Source: Orthonyx spaldingii (lineage: Eukaryota; Chordata; Aves; Passeriformes; Orthonychidae). From it: a stretch of 64,000 bases of DNA. The notes under the pieces were generated by a model. It saw only the letters and a program-made list of their open reading frames with translations. It did not search any database and was not told the DNA's origin. The DNA lies in assembly GCA_013397795.1 (NCBI GenBank), contig VZTJ01000009.1, positions 317,806-381,805 on the forward strand, written 5' to 3'. Within the stretch, counting starts at the first letter, position 1; each line of letters starts with the position of its first letter. The position numbers and the translations under genes were made by a program. Shown in pieces: positions 1 through 12,400 of the stretch.

Positions 1-194
1 CTCTGCACTCTTCTAGAAGATGTGAGGAGCAGCTGTGTTGCTGAATTACTGTCATTGCAAAAAATCATGAGCCCTTGGGATTAGAAGTATGTGGACAGAC
101 ACTTGAGAGGTGAGAAAGTGCACAAGTGTGAAAATGCCAGGAGGCTGAATTTTACATGCCTTGTGCTTAAACCAGGACTGTTTATTTTTTCGCT

Positions 195-2335
195 TTCATA
201 AAATAATAAAATCTCCTGTGTTGGAAGGGACCCACAAGTATCATAGAAGTCCAGCTCCTGGCCCTGCACAGGATACCCCAAGAATCACACCATGTGCCTG
301 AGAGCATTGTCCAAACACTTCTTGAACTCTGTCAGGCTTGGTGCTTTGACCACTTCCTTTGGGAGCCTGTTCCAGTGCCCAGCCACCCTCTGGGTGAAGA
401 ACCTTTTCCTAATACCCAACCTAAACCTTCCCTGACACAGGTTCAGGCCATTCCCTCAGGTCCTGTCACTGGACACCCACAGAGAGGAGATCAGTGCCAG
501 CTCCTCCGCTTCCACTTGTGAGGAAGTTGTAGCTCCAGTGAAGTCTCCCCTCAGTTTCCTCTTCTCCAGACCAAGTGACCTCAACCACTCCTCACACGGC
601 TTCCCATCAAGGTCCTTCGCCATCCTCGTGGCCCTCCTTTGGACAGTCTCTAGCAGCTTAATGTCTGTTTTGTATTGTGTGGGTTGTGATGATTAACTGC
701 ACTGTCCTTCAGGTGCTTTTTAGTATCTCCCAGAATAATCTCTATAATTTTACCAGTAAGTGAAGAGAGAGTGGCAGGCCTATAGTTTCTGGGATCCTTC
801 TCGCCGTTCTTGAAAATTGGGGCATTAGCAACTTCAAATCAACTGGGCCCTCAGCAGATTCCCATAACTTTTCAAAAATTGTCGAGAAGAGTCTTGTGAT
901 AGTATCAGCATTCTCTTTGTGACTATTCTTGGATGAAACCCATCAGACCCCATAGATTCTTAGGGATCCGGTTGGAGCAGCATATCCCGCACAAGTTCAG
1001 GGTTGTCTGGAAGTTTGTCATTCTCACAGCCATGGTCCTCCAGCAAGGAGTATTGAGACCCTCTTGACTGGTCATCAGTGTTGAAGACAGAGGCAAGGAA
1101 AGCATTATACTTCTCTCTGCTTTGTCTCTGTCCCTGTTTGTGAGATGACTGTCCTTGGTCTGTAGTGGGCCGATTTTATTTCTGATTACGTTTTGCCATT
1201 AACGTATTTGAAAAAAATTCTTTTATTGTTCCCTACAGTTCTGGCCAGCATTAACTCCAGCTGGTCTTTGGCCACATGGATTTTCTCCCTGACGTGGCAT
1301 GCAGCATCTCTGTAGTTCTTCCATTCCCCCAGACCTTGCTTCCAGTGGGCATACTGCTCACTTTTTTGCCTTGTTTTCAAGACAAGATCCTTGCTCAGCC
1401 AAGTTGGCCTTCTGTCTCCCCTGCTTGAGTTCCGACCTTTTGGAGCTGCTTGTTCCTGTGCCTTTAGGAGGTGGTGCTTAAAAAATTGCAAAGACCTGAT
1501 GACCCCAGCACCCTCAAAAGCATTTTCTCAGTGCACCTTACTGGTTCCGTAAACAGCTTGAAGACTACTCTTCTCGTGCCCAGGGCTGAAATTTTGCTGG
1601 CACTTTTACTCCTGATAACAGAGATTTTAAACTTGTTTGCTTCATGGTCACTGTGGCCAAGGCAGCCACCAGCCACCACTTCATTCATGGGATCTTCCTT
1701 GTTGATAAGCAACAAATGAAGGAGGGCACCCTTCCTAGCTGACTCCCTTAGTAGCTGTATCACGAGGCTATCCAGATTTAGGACTATTCTGGACCTGTTT
1801 GTGCCAGCTTTGTGAGGTTCCCTTTCAACATCCAACAAGTCCATGTTCCTATAAGGACAAGGACAGTTGTTTTGGAAGTGTCTCTTAGTTGCTAACAAAG
1901 TAACTCATTGGTGTCATTGTCCTGGCTAGATGGCCTATAGTGGACTCCTACGATAATATCTGCATTATCTGTGTGTCCCTTAATCCTTACCCAGAGACTT
2001 GTCAGCCAACTTCAGGCTCCTTACGTTCCAGCCACTCCACCTCTCTGGCCCTGCGTGTCCCTCCTGAAGAGCCTGTGACTATCCAACATGGCACTCCAGT
2101 CACAGGGCTCATCCCACCAGGTTTCACTTACTCCAGTGATGTTCCTCATGCTGTGTGTGTTGGTGTAGAAACATTTTGGGTGTGATCCGTTGTAGTTGAC
2201 ACCTCATGAACCAGGTTAAGGATCTCACTAGCACTCAGTTCCTGAGTTTTGGCATACCATCCCATTGCTTATCACTGTCAAACCTGTTTATGTCCTTTTC
2301 CTTCTTCCAATCTAGTTTAAAGCTCTATCAATTTT
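195..2335 (-). mobile_element. CR1 LINE fragment, internally deleted
   Basis: Read on the minus strand this is CR1. The 5' part (about 2335-1460) carries endonuclease-like sequence, with a degraded LGHSDHE motif near 1640. 1491-1186 encodes the linker between endonuclease and reverse transcriptase (RRPTWLSKDLVLK... and AKDQLELMLARTV). 1170-670 is the N-terminal part of the reverse transcriptase. 660-195 is the C-terminal end and 3' tail. The central RT core is missing at the join near 665, so either an internal deletion occurred or two insertions abut. Many stops and frameshifts show it is dead. The lower edge shares its 3' tail with the SINE at 9269-9414. Confidence 0.88.
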
Positions 2336-3802
2336 TTTTTCCCTCTGTAGCTCTTTTGCTACTGTATGCTTTTCTTTAAAAGTAGAGAAAAATGTTAGTA
2401 TACTGATACTAGCAGTGATACAGGATATTGTAATTAAAATGTGAAGGGTAATTCATATGTTACCTAAGGGAGCAGTTATGGTTGCATGTTTCATTTAAGT
2501 TTGTCATTCCTGGGCAGTAGAATGTTCTATTTAGGAACTTTAATGCTCTCTTTATTAGTTTATTTAGGAGTAAATCTGCAACACGAAAAAGAAGTGAAGT
2601 AGCTAGTAAGTTTTTATTTTAAAGGTGACTTGCACTCTTGAATGTGAACATTGTCGTGACAACACTTTGGAACATGTAGACTTACATATAATCACAGTGG
2701 TGCTCCTGTTACTGCTGCAGGATTAGGCATTTGAGAAATGTATGAATAAAGAAGGCGCTTAAATGAGCTATACTTTAATTCTGCCTCACATAGTGTCCTA
2801 GAGAGTTGTTGCTACAGAATGGGGTTCTTATGTGGCATATAGTCTTCGGTAGTGTTAATGGATCATTTTTGAACAGAGATTTAGAGAGATGTGTAGATTT
2901 ATAACTCCAATCTAGGGACACTTCTGCAGGTATTAGGTGTGTGACTTGTCGGTCGATTGAAACCCTGTTGTCACTTTTCTTGTGTTCACTGTGCCTCTCC
3001 TTGCTTTTCAGGCAGTCTCTCTGCAGTGCTTGGAAAAGTCTATCAGACCATACAAAAAAAATTAAACCTCTTGTAGCTATTGTTAGTTGTGCATCTCAGT
3101 TACTCTGAAGTTACTCGTTTTCTTCCAATCTTGTTTATGTTTTATCTTCAGTCTATATGGATTGTAGATTTAGTTTATAATTGACATCTAATTACTTTTC
3201 CTTCTATGCAATACTTTTTTGACCTTTTTTTTGATAGCTTCTTTTGCATTCTCTCCATACTTGAACAAAGTCATTTCACTCCTATGATGTTGTTTTGTTA
3301 ACTTGACTTTGATGGTGTGTTTGCCTTTATCCTGATATTTAGTCATATTTTTTTAACTAAGAACCATTATTTAAATCCTAACAATATTGCCTGATGTTGG
3401 GCTGAAGTTTATGGTTTAAGTGTACTCATTTATGTAGGCAGAGATGAAAAAAAATGAAAATTAAACAGAAAATCAAGAGGTGAGGTGAGGACAAGGATGG
3501 CATGTTTTTCAGACAGATTGCCCATAACTATCACATAGCAAGAAGAGGATTTTGCAAACAATTTAGGATGCTTACACTGTATGTATTCCTTTTTCACTTC
3601 AGATGATGCACACTTTTAAATGTCTGACTTCTGAGCCTTAAAAATTATGTTGAGTCTTTGAGAAAAATCTGCTGAATCTTCCTTAACCATCTAAGAAAAC
3701 TAATGCAGTTCCCAAAACTTTCTTTCTGTATCACAAATTTTTCCATGCTAACTGTGAATACTACATGTATATGTCTCTTTGCTTTTGGTGCTTTTTCTCT
3801 AG
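2336..3802. other. Upstream non-coding DNA, no feature seen
   Basis: AT-rich sequence after the CR1, with short homopolymer runs. I see no ORF, RNA gene or repeat that I can name. It is probably part of the first intron of CSNK1G3, because no CpG-rich promoter is visible anywhere upstream of 6006. Confidence 0.5.
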
Positions 3803-3860
3803 AATGTGAACATTATGGTGAAGAAAAGATATTGCCATCAACAGTATAAGATTGTCATAG
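3803..3860 (+). other. Candidate non-coding 5' exon (58 nt)
   Basis: The segment is bounded by a strong acceptor (pyrimidine-rich, ending tttttctctag at 3802) and a near-perfect donor (atag then gtaagt at 3861). It has no long ORF. Its position 2.1 kb upstream of the start-codon exon would fit a leader exon of CSNK1G3. Splice-like pairs also arise by chance, so this is only a candidate. Confidence 0.25.
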
Positions 3861-5688
3861 GTAAGTGCAATACAAATAAATAAAGCCATGAAAACTTTTT
3901 GTATTTTTAAGATAACTACATCATAAAATGTTGTACAGGAACTTCAATATGAAGAAAGTCATAATCGTTGTCCTTATTTTGAGTTAGTTGCAGATTATTT
4001 TATTAAGAAAGTGTTGTAAGAGAACACGCGTGTCCTGGAGAAACTGTGACAGGAATGCTTGCGTATCTTCCTTTTGATATGTAGTGTGGAAAAAATATGG
4101 AGGACTTAAGTTGGTTGTTTAGCATGTATCTTGTAAAAGGTACTAATTTCAGTATATATAAGAAAACTTACCTATAATGAAACTGGAATATCTGTTGGCT
4201 CAACAGGAGGAAAGGGAATAGACATGTTTCTGTTTTGTCAAAAATTGATGTTTTTTGTGGTGTGTTTGGTGCACTAAAAATTCTAAGATTGTTTGTTGTT
4301 AGTTCTCACTGAAGAAGCCAGTAAGATATGGAATATAAGGCTTCCTTTCTTTGGTATCTAAAATATATAGTTGTATTCTGTTGCGTCAAATGTGCTGACC
4401 TTCTTTCTAAGAACTCAGTGGTGACCTTGAAGTTCTACTTCAACACATTTAATGTCTAGCTTTCTTATTTCTTCCCTAGCTTTTGTAGCATAGTGGGTGA
4501 AGGAAAATTACCTATTGCTTCTCATTGAGTCTGTTCCTTTGAGATTTGTGGTTTAGAAAATGATTTTGGGGTATCTGGTGGTGGTGCTTGAAAACCTGCA
4601 AGGTTATGTAGTAATGTGTCTGTCTTTTTCTCTTAAATGCTTCTGTCTATGCCATAAAACATCACAGTATTCATTACTTACTGCTGAAGTCCCTTTCCTT
4701 GGCATTAAGCAGGTCATCCTGGATTGGAATCTACTTTTGTGTTTTTTGATTGCTCTCAGAACAAGCCTTTCATTCATTCCCCCTTTCATGGTATTGTGGT
4801 CATGTTTCTTTGCCAAACAAGTTTCCATGTACTTCATTTTTCAGGTTATAGGTTAGTCAGCTGTTGATTAATGATTTTTAAATATCATCTAGTTATAACC
4901 ATGCTATAATGTATGATTGTGCAGATGCAATTATTCAGGTGACTGTTCATATTATTTGGTATATTTTCACTACTACCTCTTTGAATTTTGGAATTTTATA
5001 GTAAGCTATGATGTGAGTAATAATTTTACTTTGTGAGAAATTGGTTTAAGAAATGAAATTGTCTTCAGCTCAAAGTGTTTAAAATAACCTCCTGGTGACT
5101 ACCTTTAAAATAGACTGTAGCACATGAAATACATTTTTCCAAAGGATGTTTTCCATTACCGCAGTGTATTCCCAACACTGAAGCAAATGTAGCAAAATAA
5201 TTTTGGACAGGTATTTAACTCATGGTAGAATTTTGCCTGTGTAGAACCTTCTGAGTTAGAAGGTTTTATGCCACTGTCATCAAATAGACAGCAATATCCG
5301 CTGTTCTTACAGCTGAGATTTAAAAGCAAAGCTTTCTTGTGGTTCTTTATTGCAGTAGTAAGATAACACTGGTTTTGCTGAAGTCCAGTTCCAGTAGGAA
5401 TTAGTGTCTAGGGAATGATGATAACAAGGGAGAAGGGGAGCAGGGAAACAAATGTATGACATAAGTGTAGTAGGGGAGAATAAGTAAATATAGTTTATTT
5501 TTAGATTCTAGGACTTACTGAAAGAACTCAAGTGTTCTTGCTGTGAGTTTGTAATTTGTGCATCTCAGAAATTATAATTCAGAAAATACCATGTATTTCT
5601 ATTACTTCAGTAACTGTGCAGCTGGAGCATTTACTAAAAACAACAGATACTATTTGAGAGAAAATAAATAAAATGCTTTCTTTTGCAG

Positions 5689-5732
5689 ATCTGGCATAAG
5701 GTGGAGCGAGTGTGTCCAAGTGTCAATTTTAA
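5689..5732 (+). other. Candidate non-coding 5' exon (44 nt)
   Basis: An acceptor (gctttcttttgcag ending at 5688) and a donor (gtatgt at 5733) frame 44 bases that are noticeably less AT-rich than the flanks. It lies about 270 bases before the start-codon exon. It could be an alternative leader exon of CSNK1G3 or a chance pair of splice-like sites. Confidence 0.25.
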
Positions 5733-6005
5733 GTATGTTTATTCATGAAGAAGTTTTATAAGGCTTTTTTGTTGCTTTTTAAAATATAACTGTTGCTTGA
5801 AGTGTTGAAATTTTAGCACACTTCAGTCACACCAGTATCTCCTGCCATTACATACTAGAATCAGAGAGGATTAACCTAAAGTAGTGTTTTTCATAGATCT
5901 ATAAAGCAAATATAATTATAGCTTAATTGTGTGACTAGTTGAAGGGAAAGGTAATTTTGTACAAGAACCTTAGTGTCTTGAATAACTTTGTTTTTCTTTT
6001 AACAG

Positions 6006-6243
6006 AATTCGTGTAAGGACTAGGAGATACCTCTGTTGTTGTGCATTCTGGAAATACATTTCACTACAGATACCACCGAGGCTTTGCAAACAGGATGAAC
6101 ATGCTGCTGTTGACTGCTTACTGACAGTAACCAGCTGGGCACTTCACTCATGATGCTTTCATTCTCACATTGTCCAATTGGAGTTTGCTTATACTGATTT
6201 TTAAAAAGAGGAATAAACCAAAGTGGAGTACCGTAAACTTGAC
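6006..6243 (+). other. CSNK1G3: CSNK1G3 5' untranslated part of the start-codon exon
   Basis: A long pyrimidine tract followed by aacag ends at 6005, a good acceptor, so the start-codon exon probably begins at 6006. The leader contains two short upstream ORFs: 6095-6124 (10 codons including stop, with two ATGs) and 6150-6197 (16 codons, starting ATGATG). Both end before the main ATG. The exon start is inferred from the splice signal alone. Confidence 0.6.
6095..6197 (+). promoter_or_regulatory. Two upstream ORFs in the CSNK1G3 leader
   Basis: uORF 1 at 6095-6124 reads ATG AAC ATG ... TGA. uORF 2 at 6150-6197 begins with two consecutive ATGs and ends TGA 46 bases before the main start. Neither overlaps the main frame. 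If 6006-6243 is transcribed, ribosomes must reinitiate or scan past both, so they could lower translation of the kinase. Function is inferred. Confidence 0.4.
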
Positions 6244-6421
6244 ATGGAAAATAAAAAGAAAGACAAAGACAAGCCAGATGAAAGAATGGCACGGCCTAGT
6301 GGGAGATCAGGCCATAATCCACGTGGAACTAGTTCTTCAAATTCTGGAGTGTTAATGGTTGGCCCTAACTTCAGAGTTGGTAAAAAAATTGGATGTGGTA
6401 ATTTTGGAGAACTGCGGTTAG
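6244..6421 (+). CDS. CSNK1G3: CSNK1G3 coding exon 1 (residues 1-59, start codon)
   Basis: Encodes the basic, Ser/Gly-rich N-terminus and the start of the kinase fold, including GCGNFG of the nucleotide-binding loop. The ATG at 6244 has G at -3 and G at +4 and starts MENKKK as in other gamma 3 proteins. An in-frame GTG 21 bases upstream is not a plausible vertebrate start. The donor is gtaaga at 6422, and the exon ends after the first base of the Gly-60 codon (phase 1). Confidence 0.96.
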
Positions 6422-9400
6422 GTAAGATCCTTGTTTCTTTATTTTAATTTACATTATTCAGGCCATTTTTATGCAGTTTAAGCATGAACATTTTTGTATG
6501 AGTACCATGCAGCTCTTCAAACTGCTTTAAAGCTCCAGATGTGCAAGGCATGTTTAACCCTTTTGTGGCTTTACCTCAGCCAGTGCAAGCTGGATGACAT
6601 GAAGAATCTGCATAGCAGTATACTTTCTGGGGCTAAAATGTTTTCTGACTATGTGCAGTGCTTTCCTAAAGTCACTAAGTTTTCTCTTCCAAAATGCTGG
6701 AAGTTATATCATGGCTATTGTAGCTCTCTCTCTTCTGACTTCGTGAGGCAGTTTATTGAGGTGTATTTAGAGCTAAATTATGTGAGACATATCCCTGTCC
6801 TGTGGGTCTGGCAGATCTTTTGGAGATACGGTACCAAAGTAGTACCAAAGTGTACCAGGCACAACAGTGTTTTTTATAGCAGTGAGCATGGAAATTCCTT
6901 GGTTTCTTTTCTAATGCAGTGAGGCTAAACATTGAGTTGCTGTTAAACAGAGCAGTGAGAATCCATCTGTAGAGAAAATTTGGGATAATTCAGTCACTGT
7001 AGTTCTCTGCTGAACAGAGGCTGAAAATCAGATGGTGGAGAAGGCACAGACTGAGAAGAGCCTATAGAGCTTTGAAGAATTTGGGAAGCAAAGCTGGAAA
7101 TGCTAGCACTTATTAAAATAAGCACAAATGGGTGTGTGCTTTTGGAAGACTATATATTTAATTTTGGGGACTTGTATTTCCAGGATGAACAGCATGATTA
7201 TCCAGGGTTTTTAAGGTGTGTAAATTCTGTGTGCGTTAATAAATACAACTTGAGACGTAATGGCAAGAATTTATTCTAATATTGTTAGAAGGCTTGAGTT
7301 AAAGTGCTTCATACATTAAATAGAGGTGGGTTTCAAAGTTAGATATTTGAGAAGAGGGTGGGATATATAGGTGTTTCTGTTGATCTTTGCCTATGGTAGA
7401 ACTAATACTCATTGCCCTTCAGACAATATTTGTGATCTAGTGCTTGCATAAAATATAACCTATTTTTAGTTTAGTGCATTCTGAGGGCTGTCAGCATGTA
7501 AACAAGCTTAGCAAATTAATACTATAGAGGGATTAAAGACAATATTGCGGCAGCTCTGACTTAGGACACTGAATTTTACAGTCTCAGTAATAGGTACTCT
7601 GTTATTACTATTAATAATTAAAGAGAATTGATACATTTTGACTTATATAGTGTTGCATATGTGCCTTTGCAGTCCAAAAATCAAACTGAAAAGTTGGCCT
7701 TCCTCACTTTCAAAACTTTTGTGTACTGCCTTCAAATAATAATTTTTGTTTGAAACCTCTCAATGAACTAAATCAAACCAGCAATATTAATTTTGCATAA
7801 AGGCAACTGCAGACTAGTAAGGTTAATTTTTTGTCTGTTATTTTGGTCACAATGTATGGAGCTAATTAAAAATTAATATCTGATTAAATAATTTACTTGC
7901 AGCTGGTACAGTGAAACAATGTATTTTATTTTAAATACAGTACTAAGTTAGTTAAGACTTCTAGTTTGATAGCACTGAAATAAAATAGAACAAGTAAGTA
8001 AAAAGAAATAGGTGGAAGATTATAGGGCAGTGAACTGTCCTGCAACAGTCACCAGGACAAGTGCGGCCCTTCTCATTTTAATATCTGTGGGTTTTGCATG
8101 TATTGTAGATATTTCAAATCCCTATTTATTGTGAGGTAAGATGTTTTAAATGTAAGTTACTGAAAGCAAGAGTTAATATTGCTATTATAGATTCTGATTT
8201 GAATTTTTTATTTTTTAATTTGCTTTGCTACAGTAGCAAGTACTTAGCCTGTACCTTTTCTACAAAGATGTACATGAGCACTTAGTTTGTTTTGTGTGCT
8301 TCTCCAAATGGAAATTTATTTTGAGCATGTGTCCTAAGGTTAAACCTGAGAGACTTAAAGGAGGAATAAAGTTGCAGAGTGAAGTTGGTGCTCAGAAGAC
8401 AAAAATTCGGTTATGTATCGGGAGTTGTTGTAGTTTCACCTGAGAAGAAAATATTGGCTTGTGGATCAAATGGGAAATTGGCTGTGTGTAGCAAATTACT
8501 GTCTGTGATGTTCGACCATTAGCTTGCAAAGGACTAAAGTGGTTTGGATATTGAGCTGTTAATATTAAGGCTGTTTGTTACAGGTAAACTGTTATAGTTA
8601 AGATAAACTGATAAGGAAGTAAGAGAGAACTTGTTGCTGTTTGTTGCAAGTGACACATTACTCAATACCTGTTGTGTGTTTATAGACAGATCAGCAGTGG
8701 TGTCATATATAGATGTGTCTGCTGTATTTTAAAGAGGCAATTGTTTTGGTTGAGCACCTGGAAAGTTAGTGTAGCATCCCTTCTGATGCTACTTCTGCTT
8801 AAGCATGTCATTACAGCTTTTGGCACTCAATATCCAGTTACTTAACTGTAACTGGATTTGTTACTTACTCAGAGTAGGTGATTTATATGTCTGAGGTGGA
8901 AATGAGTGGGGCTTCTGCAAGAGTTTCTATTAGTGTCTTATTGTAATACCATGCAAAGATACAGAAACAAATTCAAACAAGGTACACTTTTTATCAAAAA
9001 TGTAACTGATATGATCATCAGATAAGAAATACTGGATATCCACTCTAGTCTCTAGATAGGTCATGGAATGCACATCCTTTTGTGGGTTAGATCATGGCAT
9101 GCTGCTCATACTGATTATGTGTTTGTTCTTGTGAAGCCCTCAGGTCATTTGTTTGGGTTTTTTTTGTGAAGCTGATCCACAGAGATGTATGTTACGAATA
9201 AATCTTGTTTCAGCTTTACAACAGCACTCTATTTTTAAAAAGAATGACTAGAGCTGAAATCAGTCTTTGACTATTGGTGTAACTCAGTTGGTCAGAGCAT
9301 GGTGCTAATAACATGAAAGTCCGGGGTTCAATCCCTGCATGGGCCATTCACTTAAGAGTTGGACTCAGTGATCCTTGTGGGTCCTTTCCAAATCAGAATA

Positions 9401-12400
9401 TTTTATGAGTCTGTGTAACTCTCTGCATAGGGAACTTTTTTAGACTTGGTCCATGTCTTTTCCCCATTAGATTTTTTTAACAAAACTGAACTAAACATAG
9501 GAAATTCAGACCTGAGTAATACTACAGAGAAAAAAGTAGGATTATCATTAAGAGTAATGTACACTAAATGCATTTGAAGATTATAAAGAAACAAAAAGTG
9601 TTGGAAGTGATACCTTAATTTTTCGTTTATCTGCTATTTTTTAATTTTGCACCTATAAAACTTAACATTTTAGTCATTGCATACAGTTTGAAGTGATGCT
9701 TGTTGAAAAGTTCTTATCCAGTTATGGAATCCCTTTTAAAGCAGCAGATGCATTTTCCAAGTGGTGTAAGCCAATCAGGAATGTCCTTGTCTTGTCCTAA
9801 CTTTTAGCTTAGTAAATTACATACTTGAGGAAAAAAATAGTCCTAGTTAGTTCTAGTTTTAATTCATAGCCGAAGTTTCAAAATGATACAGTAATTTTAA
9901 AATAAGTTTCAAATAGTTTGCAGCAATAACTATGAAAATGTAGAATATCACATTCCAGTTATAGTGATTTACCAATTTTCAAGCTTTTTTACTATATAAA
10001 AATTTTACAAACTTGGTGAAATAGCTGAAACTCTCTGTTAAATTTCCACCTCTTACACTATTCAAGAAAAAATTCTTTTTAAAGTAAGTTATTGGAGTAA
10101 TAAACCCACATTTCTTAAATCACTGCCAGAACACCTAGCACCTTAGATGAAAAATGTTTTGAAGACTTTCTTGATGTTTAAATGGCATTTTACTTGAACA
10201 GAAAAGCCAATGTCTCATGTTCTTGTTTTTATTTTTTTTTCAAGGAAAAAATTTATACACAAATGACTATGTGGCAATTAAGCTGGTAAGTTAATATTTT
10301 TTAAAGGATTTGGGATGAGAAACTAATCAGATTTTTCCTTTCAGATGTTAATGGTTTGATTTTTTTAATTGAAACCTTTAATAGTCTTGTATGATTTCAT
10401 TGAATTAGATAAAAGCAATTAATGATAGATGTAATTGTGTAGTTTGACCATATTGAGTAAAACCAGTTTTTAATTGTTGTCACTGTTTTCAAGGCTAAAT
10501 CTATGTTTGCAAAGCCAGTGATGGCTTAATGCTGCTTCAAGGATGTACTCTGTGGCAGTCATCTTAGTAGATTCCTTTGTTGTCCAACAAGTAGAGGAAC
10601 AACAAATTTACTCTGAATCAGGTGACTACAGAGAAACTCCAGAAATTCTTCAGACTGCATATGTTTTAATGTCCCCACTCCTGCCCCACAGTCTTTTTCA
10701 TCTGTCGCTGTGGGTACTTGCACATCACTTGGGTAGACATGTTTTATTTGCAGTGTTGTGTAATATAGGTACTTGACTTGCAAAAATGATACTTTTGGAT
10801 ATTGTGTTAATAACTTGTAGTTCAGCTTTTTTGTCAATCATTAGAACTACTTTGGTAACACTGTAATTTGCTTCTGAATACTTTTAGCTTCTTGGTAAAT
10901 TACTGTTTTCATAATCAAAGTCTTTCATGATGAAATTCACTTGGTTACTTTTTATCATTGAAGGGCTTTTAGTACTCCAATTAATTTCTTCTTGCTGCAG
11001 TTGTACAGAACTTTTAACATAGTGTAGTATGGTTTCATAAAGTGAAAGGTAAACTGTGGGAACAGAAATGCATAGCTTTAGACAAGAAGTCTGGAAAGCA
11101 TTACAAACATATAATAAACTCCTGAAAAATACTGGTATCACTGTCCTTGCTTTGTAAAATATTTACTTTGGGAATAGTAAAAATTTTTAAAACATGCAAA
11201 TTATGACTTGAGAGAGCAACATTGGATACAGTTTTGAGGGTTATTGTGTGTTAAATCAGATTTAAACTCATCTTTTTAACCTCATTGTGTTTTAACCTAT
11301 CTTGAACTTATTCTGTATGTCTGGTGAAAGTTGAAAATAGTCTGAGAATTCTTCTAGTTAAAGGCTGTCCACTACAAAGCACATTTAGAAATACTTTGCA
11401 AGATAGTGTTTTTTTTTTTAAGGACTAATTATTTGATCATGTAGAGCAAGAGAACTTTTTTATCTGATCATTTTGGTAAAAGCGTTTTTATTACTTATGC
11501 AACTTAGTAAGCTTGGCTACCATTTCAGCTGTCACAAATGATACTGTTCATTGGCAACATTTACTTTTTTGGTTTCCAAATATATCCATCTTAGAGCTGC
11601 TTATTTCCAGCTAAGTAAAAAGCTTGAAGTAAGTTATTTGAAAGTCACTAAAGAACCAATGTAGTACATCTGTGATTTACTACTGCTGCTTAAAGAACTC
11701 TGAATATGTAGTGAACTTTTCTATTTGTCCTCTTACATTAGTGGCATGAAAAGCTATAATTTCTTTGCAATGAAAAACAGATGAAGGAATCATAGTGAAA
11801 ATCAACACTGGAGCTTGCATCATCATAGTAAGATAAAAATACATTTATTAACAGGCAGAACTAGTGGATTCTTTTAATATGGTTCTTCCCTTTTTATTTC
11901 AGTATGTACTTCAGGTACATACATATTTCCAGATTGGAAAGGATTTGAGTCGCAATGTTCAGTCTGCTAAAAGCAGCTGCATGAAATTGTAGGATTTATT
12001 TGGATTTTGCGGTTTTTTTCCTGTTTTTTCCTATTTGGGACAGTGCCAGAACTTTATTCTAACAGTTATAGATACAGTGGCATATCATCCTTTTCCATTT
12101 TAAATATAAGCTTTTGTTTTCTCTGGCACTTTCACTTTTGTGCTTTCAGAGCAGTCATTAGGCCTATGCTTAGCCTTTTTTTTTTGTTATTGTAAATGAA
12201 ACACTCTTAACTTCCTCTCTCTTTTGCACCTGTTGTAGTTCAAGTTTAACCTTCCTGAATGGGGTTGCTTGAATTATGTTTGTTATAGCTTGAGCAGTTA
12301 CCCTTGGCAGGTCTGGTTGTGGTAATCTCTCCTGCAGTATCCTAAAATTGTATTTGCATTCCTCATAGTAGCATTCCATTTGTGACCTACTGTTGTCTTG

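Noticed and set aside
1186..1898. Minus-strand ORFs as host genes
   Set aside because: The translations are the endonuclease end and the linker of CR1 ORF2, overlapping in different frames. They belong to a dead LINE.
6223..6243. GTG start that would add seven residues to the kinase
   Set aside because: Vertebrate genes rarely start at GTG, and the ATG at 6244 gives the known gamma 3 N-terminus.
6494..6922. 142-codon open frame on + in intron 1
   Set aside because: It begins at TTG, not ATG, has no recognisable motif and no splice or promoter context. A run of this length can occur by chance in 64 kb read in six frames.
9269..9347. tRNA-Ile(AAT) gene
   Set aside because: Box A, the anticodon and box B are recognisable, but the stems are broken and the sequence runs directly into a CR1 tail. 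It is therefore the head of a SINE, not a tRNA gene.
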